DNA of 64,000 nt, taken from contig JAWLGK010000011.1 in assembly GCA_041685115.1 (NCBI GenBank), forward strand, positions 43,408 to 107,407. Direction: 5' to 3'. The notes under the pieces are model-generated. The model did not search any database. It was not told the DNA's origin and worked only from the letters and a program-made list of their open reading frames with translations. Positions 59,278 to 64,000 of this stretch are shown here, piece by piece. Made by a program: the position numbers and the translations under genes. The stretch comes from JALOAT01 sp041685115. Its GTDB lineage: Bacteria > Pseudomonadota > Gammaproteobacteria > Thiohalomonadales > Thiohalomonadaceae. How positions within the stretch are numbered: position 1 is the stretch's first letter; the number at the start of each line of letters is the position of its first letter.

Positions 59278-60606
59278 GTGTCGGGCCCCTGGTCAGCTGA
59301 AGTCTGGCGCATCGCAAGCGTCGCGCTGCTTGGTTTTCTCGTGGGACTGCTGTTCGACCGCCCGGGGCTGTTTACGGCACTCGGTTTGTTCAGCTACGCG
59401 GGTTGGCACCTGTTGCAGCTTTATCGGCTCGAACACTGGCTGCGCACCAGCCGCACACTGAATCCGCCGGAAGGCTGGGGGATCTGGGGTGAGGTGTTCC
59501 ATCACATCTATGGTCTGCAACAGCGTAACCGCCGCCGCAAGCACCACCTTGCCGGCATGTTGAGCCAGTACCAGAAGGCCACCGCGGCCATGCCCGACGC
59601 CACGGTCGTGCTTGGGCCCAACTGGGTCATCCAGTGGTTCAACGAGGCGGCCATCAGCCTGCTCGATTTCAAGGCCTCACAGGATGTGGGGCAGCACATC
59701 GAAAATCTGCTGCGTAATCCCGCCCTCGGGGAGTTCCTCGCCAAGGGCGCCAAAGGCACGCTCGAAATTCCGGCACCGAGCGATCCGCGCCTGACCGTGA
59801 GCCTGCGCGTGGTGCCGTACGGTGATGAGCAGCACCTGCTGATCGCACGCGACATCAGCGAAAGACAGCGCCTTGAGACGATGCGTCGCGATTTCATCGG
59901 CAACGTGTCCCATGAGTTGCGCACACCGCTGACGGTGATCGGCGGCTTTCTGGAGACGCTTGCGGAAGAGGCGGGGCAAGATAGCCGCTGGACCCGTTCC
60001 ATTGCCCTGATGCGCGAGCAATCCCAGCGCATGCAAAACCTCATCGATGATCTGCTGCTGCTGTCTCGCCTCGAAAACGAACGTCAGACCAGCACGCCAG
60101 AGCCGGTGAATGTCTGCGACCTGCTGGGTGCGATGCAAGCCGATGCAACATTGAGTGTGGCCGGCAAAGACCATGTCATCGAACTGGAGTGCGAGCCGGG
60201 CGTCGGCCTGTATGGCGTCGAACGGGAACTCTATAGCGCGTTCAACAACCTGCTCGTCAATGCCGTGCGGTATACGCCGCCGGGCGGACGCATCCTGGTG
60301 CGCTGGTATGTGACTACCGAGGGCGCACATCTCGCTGTGACCGACAACGGTGTCGGTATCTCACCGGAGCACCTGCCGCGGATCACCGAGCGTTTCTACC
60401 GCGTTGATCCGGGTCGTTCGCGGGAGAGCGGCGGTACCGGGCTCGGCCTCGCCATCGTCAAGCATGTGCTCCAAAACCACGACGCACGCCTGGTCATCGA
60501 GAGCGCGTTGGATCATGGCAGCACCTTCACCTGCATCTTCCCGCCGGAGCGCGTCTGCCCTCTGCCGGTGAGCCGCGCGAGCTGCGGATCACAAGAGCTT
60601 CATTGA
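59278..60606 (+). CDS. phoR: Phosphate regulon sensor histidine kinase PhoR
   Basis: 442 residues: an N-terminal hydrophobic region (VALLGFLVGLLFDRPGLFTA), a linker, a PAS domain (about 100-195) and a HisKA dimerisation helix with H212 in GNVSHELRTPLTVIGGF, then an HATPase with N box NNLLVNAVRYTP, G1 DNGVGI and G2 GGTGLGLAIVKH. GTG start. It phosphorylates PhoB at low phosphate. Confidence 0.95.
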   Translation: MSGPWSAEVWRIASVALLGFLVGLLFDRPGLFTALGLFSYAGWHLLQLYRLEHWLRTSRTLNPPEGWGIWGEVFHHIYGLQQRNRRRKHHLAGMLSQYQKATAAMPDATVVLGPNWVIQWFNEAAISLLDFKASQDVGQHIENLLRNPALGEFLAKGAKGTLEIPAPSDPRLTVSLRVVPYGDEQHLLIARDISERQRLETMRRDFIGNVSHELRTPLTVIGGFLETLAEEAGQDSRWTRSIALMREQSQRMQNLIDDLLLLSRLENERQTSTPEPVNVCDLLGAMQADATLSVAGKDHVIELECEPGVGLYGVERELYSAFNNLLVNAVRYTPPGGRILVRWYVTTEGAHLAVTDNGVGISPEHLPRITERFYRVDPGRSRESGGTGLGLAIVKHVLQNHDARLVIESALDHGSTFTCIFPPERVCPLPVSRASCGSQELH

Positions 60607-60607
60607 A

Positions 60608-60640
60608 CAGTCACACTGTTGTCATTTGCGCAGTTCATTG
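60608..60640 (+). promoter_or_regulatory. Weaker Pho-box-like repeats upstream of pstS
   Basis: Three 11-bp units CAGTCACACTG, TTGTCATTTGC and GCAGTTCATTG lie 40-72 bp before the pstS start. The match to the Pho box is looser than at 58516. Confidence 0.5.
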
Positions 60641-60679
60641 TTATGCCCAGGTTCACCTGACATGACTGGAGAAAAAAGC

Positions 60680-61654
60680 ATGAAGTTGTCCACCCTGATC
60701 GCCGCGAGCGGCCTGGTCGCCTCCGCACTGATGCCGGGACAGGTCCTCGCCGAGGCCAAGATCGATCCGGCATTGCCCAGTTACGAGAAGACCTCGGGCG
60801 TGTCCGGCAACTTGTCCTCGGTCGGATCCGATACCCTCGCCAACCTAATGACCATGTGGGCGGAGGAGTACAAGCGTCTCTACCCGAACGTGAACATCCA
60901 GATCCAGGCCGCCGGCTCCTCCACGGCGCCGCCGGCGCTCACCGAAGGCACAGCCACCCTCGGCCCCATGAGCCGAAAAATGAAAGACAAGGAAATCGAA
61001 GCGTTTGAGAAACGCTATGGCTATAAGCCCACGGAAATCCGCGTCGCCATCGATGCGCTAGCCGTGTACGTGCACAAGGACAACCCCATCAAGGGCATGA
61101 GCATGGAGCAGGTCGATGCCGTGTTCTCGTCCACTCGCAAGTGCGGTGCCGCCGAAGACGTCAGCCGTTGGAACCAGGTCGGGGTGGGCGGCGCCCTGGG
61201 CAACCAGCCCATGCAGCTCTACGGCCGCAACTCCGTATCGGGTACCTACGGTTATTTCAAGGAGAAGGCCCTGTGCAAGGGTGACTTCCGCAACAGTGTG
61301 AACGAGCAGCCCGGCTCTGCGTCCGTGGTGCAGTCAGTGTCCACGTCGCTGAACGGTATCGGCTATTCGGGTGTGGGATACATCACTTCGGGCGTGCGCG
61401 CTGTTCCGCTCGCGAAGAAGGCGGACGGACCGTTTGTCGATGCCTCCGCGGAGAACGCCATCAAGGGTGCGTACCCGCTGTCACGCTTCCTTTACGTCTA
61501 CGTGAACAAGCACCCGAACAAGCCGCTCAACCCGCTGGAGCGTGAGTTCCTGAAGATGATTCTGAGCCAGTCCGGTCAGCAGGTGGTGGTCAAGGACGGT
61601 TACATTCCGCTGCCGAAGAAGGTGGTGGAGCAGGAGCTCGCCAGGCTGGACTGA
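60680..61654 (+). CDS. pstS: Phosphate-binding periplasmic protein PstS
   Basis: 324 residues with signal peptide (LIAASGLVASALMPGQVLA), then a PstS domain: SSVGSDTLANLMTMWAEEYK, the binding AAGSSTAPPALTEGT, GRNSVSGTYGYFKEK. No pstC, pstA, pstB or phoU follows; transcription ends at a terminator just downstream. Start 60680 has a GGAGAAAAA SD. Confidence 0.94.
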   Translation: MKLSTLIAASGLVASALMPGQVLAEAKIDPALPSYEKTSGVSGNLSSVGSDTLANLMTMWAEEYKRLYPNVNIQIQAAGSSTAPPALTEGTATLGPMSRKMKDKEIEAFEKRYGYKPTEIRVAIDALAVYVHKDNPIKGMSMEQVDAVFSSTRKCGAAEDVSRWNQVGVGGALGNQPMQLYGRNSVSGTYGYFKEKALCKGDFRNSVNEQPGSASVVQSVSTSLNGIGYSGVGYITSGVRAVPLAKKADGPFVDASAENAIKGAYPLSRFLYVYVNKHPNKPLNPLEREFLKMILSQSGQQVVVKDGYIPLPKKVVEQELARLD

Positions 61655-61684
61655 GCCTGGGCGGATTGAGGCTCGGTCAAAGAA

Positions 61685-61712
61685 AGCCCCTGCCGGTTGG
61701 CGGGGGCTTTTT
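61685..61712 (+). terminator. Intrinsic terminator of pstS
   Basis: AGCCCCTGCC-GGTT-GGCGGGGGCT stem followed by TTTTT. Confidence 0.9.
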
Positions 61713-61812
61713 CATTCGTCCAGCACAGGCGCAGCATCAAAAAGGTTCCCCACAGGACCTGTCGGCTGGAAGAGATGTGTCGAACCGCACTGGCGGGTTC
61801 TGCGGAGGAGCC

Positions 61813-61840
61813 AAAAAAAGACCCGTTCGAGGAACGGGTC
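61813..61840 (-). terminator. Intrinsic terminator of the PilZ gene
   Basis: On the minus strand, GACCCGTTC-CTC-GAACGGGTC followed by TTTTTTT. Confidence 0.9.
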
Positions 61841-61867
61841 ATGGGCACAGCTTCACGAGGAGAACAT

Positions 61868-62167
61868 TCAATGGGCCTGGCTGCCGAGCATCTCCTGCAA
61901 GGCTTGGTAGGTCTCGCGGCGGCAGTTCTGGAACGTGAGATTGGTACCGTACTTGGAACGGCCCATCACTCGTGCCTGCAGGCGATGCACCTGCAGGCGA
62001 TCGTCCTTGCGAAACGACAGGGTCACTTCGACTTCCGAATGATGAGGCAGGGTGACCGCGCCGGTATCCACGAACATGCCGTCGAGTCGAAGATTGCGTG
62101 CCCGTGCACTGACCAGGCCGAGGGGCCGGTAGTTGAGCTGCACCGAAATGTCGGAGGCAGGTGGCAT
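61868..62167 (-). CDS. PilZ-domain protein
   Basis: 99 residues. The c-di-GMP-type motif is partial: RARNLRLDGMFVDTG fits the D/NxSxxG strand, but the N-terminal RxxxR is weak (NYRPLGLVSARAR). A beta-rich PilZ barrel is likely (VEVTLSFRKDDRLQVHRLQA; GTNLTF). Start 62167 has a strong GGAGGT SD; the upstream in-frame start is rejected. It may not bind c-di-GMP normally because the second motif position lacks Ser. Confidence 0.75.
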   Translation of the reverse strand: MPPASDISVQLNYRPLGLVSARARNLRLDGMFVDTGAVTLPHHSEVEVTLSFRKDDRLQVHRLQARVMGRSKYGTNLTFQNCRRETYQALQEMLGSQAH

Positions 62168-62357
62168 GAGACAGACCTCCGGGGCGACGAGCAGCCCCAG
62201 CATGCAGGGTGTTTAAACCATAGACGACCGCCCGACGCTTTCCAGATACGCGATGTGATTTACATCAATATCCCATGCCGCAGCGAAACCGTTCGCTTGC
62301 GCTTAACGTCAGGTGCTTGATCGGAAAGGGCTCGCCGGTTCCACGGCGGGGTTCATC

Positions 62358-63128
62358 CTAAAAACCGGGATTGTGCTTGCGCAGGGCGCGCAGCAGGGTC
62401 GGAAACTCGATGGCCAGGCCCGCCTCCAGCTCGCGTGCCCGGTCGGTAAGCAGGCGCGCGGTGCGCCGTGCGGGCGGGCCATCGCCGGCGAGGGCGATGA
62501 TGTTGTCCTTGCCGTGGACCGGCAGGCGGGCGACCGGTGCATCGAAGCCGGCGGCGATGTCGTCGATCATGTCTTCGAGGCCGACCGTGTCACGGGCCCA
62601 TAGGTTGATGGCCAGCATGCCCCTGGCGTCGAGCCGCTCGCGCAGCGCACCGAAAAATCCCGGACCACACACGGAATAGGCGATGCCGCGCCGATCGAAG
62701 GCGTCGACCAGAATCAGGTCATAGGTCTCGCTGGCGGCGCGCGCGAACTGGCCAGCGTCATCCACCACCACGCGCAGCCGGGGCAGGTCCGGCAAGCTGA
62801 ACCAGCGCCGCGCCACGTTCACCACCTGCTCGCGCAACTCCACCACGTCCAGCTGCAGGTCCGGAAAATGGTGCAGCAGGAATTTGGCCAGCGAACCGCC
62901 GCCCAGGCCAATCAGCAACGCGCGGCGTGGAGGTGGTGTAAGCACCAGGGGCATGAGCATGGCACGGGTGTAGGACAGCGTCAGGCGCACCGGGTCGGCG
63001 AGCTGCATGGCGCTCTGTTTGGGCTCTGAGCTGAAGTGCAGGGAGCGCTCGAAGTCGTCCTGCACTACCTGGATGGTGCCCCACTCGTCGCGGGTCTCGA
63101 AGACCACCGCACCGCCATAACGTCTCAT
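62358..63128 (-). CDS. Spermidine-synthase-like methyltransferase-fold protein
   Basis: 256 residues with the spermidine-synthase-like fold: SAM/dcSAM loop ALLIGLGGGSLAKFLLHHFP, acidic ELREQVVNVARRWF and LILVDAFDRRGIAYS. The N-terminus (VFETRDEWGTIQVVQDDFER) matches this group. The polyamine-specific motif is not clear, so the substrate is unknown. Confidence 0.8.
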   Translation of the reverse strand: MRRYGGAVVFETRDEWGTIQVVQDDFERSLHFSSEPKQSAMQLADPVRLTLSYTRAMLMPLVLTPPPRRALLIGLGGGSLAKFLLHHFPDLQLDVVELREQVVNVARRWFSLPDLPRLRVVVDDAGQFARAASETYDLILVDAFDRRGIAYSVCGPGFFGALRERLDARGMLAINLWARDTVGLEDMIDDIAAGFDAPVARLPVHGKDNIIALAGDGPPARRTARLLTDRARELEAGLAIEFPTLLRALRKHNPGF

Positions 63129-63190
63129 TGGTATCCCTGTGGAAAGGAACGGCGTAGCATAGGGTTACAAGGACGTGCAGGGAATAGCAC

Positions 63191-63550
63191 ATGCGTTATG
63201 CCATCAATCTGAACCTCGATTACGCCAGTCACCAATACGGTCAGGTGAAGGCGCTGTTCCAGCGCCTGCGCAACGACCTCATCGAGGCAGGCTTCCGCCA
63301 GGACGGCCGGCTGTTCACCATCGAACTGCCGGAAGCGCAGGCCTGCGGATTGGCCAAGGAGATCATCGAGGCGACGGCGCAGCATGGCGGGTTCGGTGAC
63401 GTCTACGCATTCGTGAAGGAATTCTACGGGTTCGACTTCGAGCGCGCGAACAACCTCCTGCTGCCCTCGGCCGACAACATCGGCGTGGTGGAGATGGGCG
63501 AGCTTCCCGACATGGAATACATCGACCTGAGACCGCCGCGCGACAGCTGA
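63191..63550 (+). CDS. Small protein, unknown function
   Basis: 119 residues. The start MRYAINLNLDYASHQYGQVK followed by LFQRLRNDLIEAGFRQDG suggests a ferredoxin-like fold faintly like VapD/Cas2-type proteins, but no catalytic residues are recognisable. It diverges from the spermidine-synthase-like gene. Confidence 0.7.
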   Translation: MRYAINLNLDYASHQYGQVKALFQRLRNDLIEAGFRQDGRLFTIELPEAQACGLAKEIIEATAQHGGFGDVYAFVKEFYGFDFERANNLLLPSADNIGVVEMGELPDMEYIDLRPPRDS

Positions 63551-63898
63551 ACCTCCTGGCCCGCACGGCCACGGTTAGGCCGATCCGGCGGGCCCATACT
63601 GGAGCGCTTGGCAGCTCGTTTTCGTCCCCGCTCGCCGGTCCACCCTTCCGCCTTTGCCCCTGATCAGCGTGATCGGACCCCCTGGCACCCTGGTCTCATC
63701 ACTGATGCATAAGGCTGCGGTATGGAAGCGTGCGCTCACTGCGGTTGGTGACCTGAATACACCGTTGCACGAGTACGGCAGCGCATCATGGCGCTGGAAT
63801 GTGGTCGTGCACAGTGGTGAAATGCGCCCCCCTGTCTGATACTCATACTCGCCGACCGCTGGAACTAGTGTACTGCGTCACTCTTGGAGGTACTTTCA
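63551..63898. other. Intergenic stretch, nothing recognised
   Basis: About 350 bp without a supported gene. A 61-codon frame at 63654-63839 has no family features. Confidence 0.4.
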
Positions 63899-63997
63899 GC
63901 GAGCCGCTGGTCGGCCAGATGCAAGGCGCGCTCTCGCAGGAATGGCGGCCCCATTTCAAGAGAGCGCAACGCCGCAGATGGCCGACCAGCGGCTCGC
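63899..63997. repeat. 99-bp inverted-repeat element at the window edge
   Basis: GCGAGCCGCTGGTCGGCCA (63899-63917) is exactly complementary to 63979-63997; an inner GCGCTCT/AGAGCGC pair extends it. Left of it, CTAGTGTACTGCGTCACTC may be the edge of a larger element continuing beyond the window. Confidence 0.75.
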
Positions 63998-64000
63998 CCG

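Noticed and set aside
63654..63839. 61-codon plus-strand frame near the window end
   Set aside because: No start context, no recognisable motif, and composition of intergenic DNA.

Overview
The window reads as high-GC chromosome of a gammaproteobacterium. Two gene blocks carry the usual gammaproteobacterial order: lipA-lipB-ybeD-dat-dacA-rlpA-mltB-rodA-mrdA-mreD-mreC-mreB, and hemA diverging from a TPR lipoprotein gene followed by lolB-ispE-tRNA-Gln-prs-rplY-pth-ychF. A Chromatiales or Ectothiorhodospiraceae-like host is my guess from gene order and composition; no rRNA or species marker is present.

Layout. 0-12 kb (minus strand) holds lipoate attachment and the cell-wall elongation (rod) genes. 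12-16.6 kb (plus) holds gatCAB and hslO. 17-20 kb holds a PagP-like outer-membrane barrel, a JAMM peptidase with a MoeB/ThiF E1 enzyme, a small unknown gene and prmC. 20-23.7 kb is an iron module (feoA-feoB-feoC and a Dps-like gene) on the opposite strand, sitting exactly inside the otherwise standard hemA-prfA-prmC operon. 24-33.7 kb is housekeeping. 34-38.5 kb holds aas-lplT with a small membrane protein and a TetR regulator.

The accessory core is 38.7-50.2 kb: an integron-type gene cassette array with at least 12 recognisable attC sites and no integrase in the window. Its cargo includes an Mrr-like nuclease, an HNH nuclease, a toxin-antitoxin pair, a methyltransferase, a secreted SH3-like protein and several unknowns. 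A roughly 340-bp cassette without a convincing gene occurs three times, plus a truncated fourth copy. A group II intron with a frameshifted reverse transcriptase sits at one attC, the 5' part of a different intron at another, and a 63-bp RT relic at a third place. The array appears to lie between a TetR gene and a VIT/VWA secreted-protein gene that share a 13-bp palindromic operator.

50.5-64 kb holds the VIT/VWA protein, an orphan NosD-like beta-helix protein, a PstS-OmpA fusion, ilvD, a Pho module (phoB-phoR-pstS with a three-unit Pho box), a PilZ protein, a spermidine-synthase-like protein and a small unknown.

The most novel-looking feature is a set of three families of intergenic inverted-repeat elements built from short degenerate tandem units (CACGGGG, GCGGAGG/CACAGAG and GTGAGACGT types), 13 elements in all. 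One CACGGGG element encloses a complete GxxExxY (PD-(D/E)XK-like) gene while its four sisters have no gene. This resembles an autonomous element and its non-autonomous derivatives, analogous to REP/RAYT systems.
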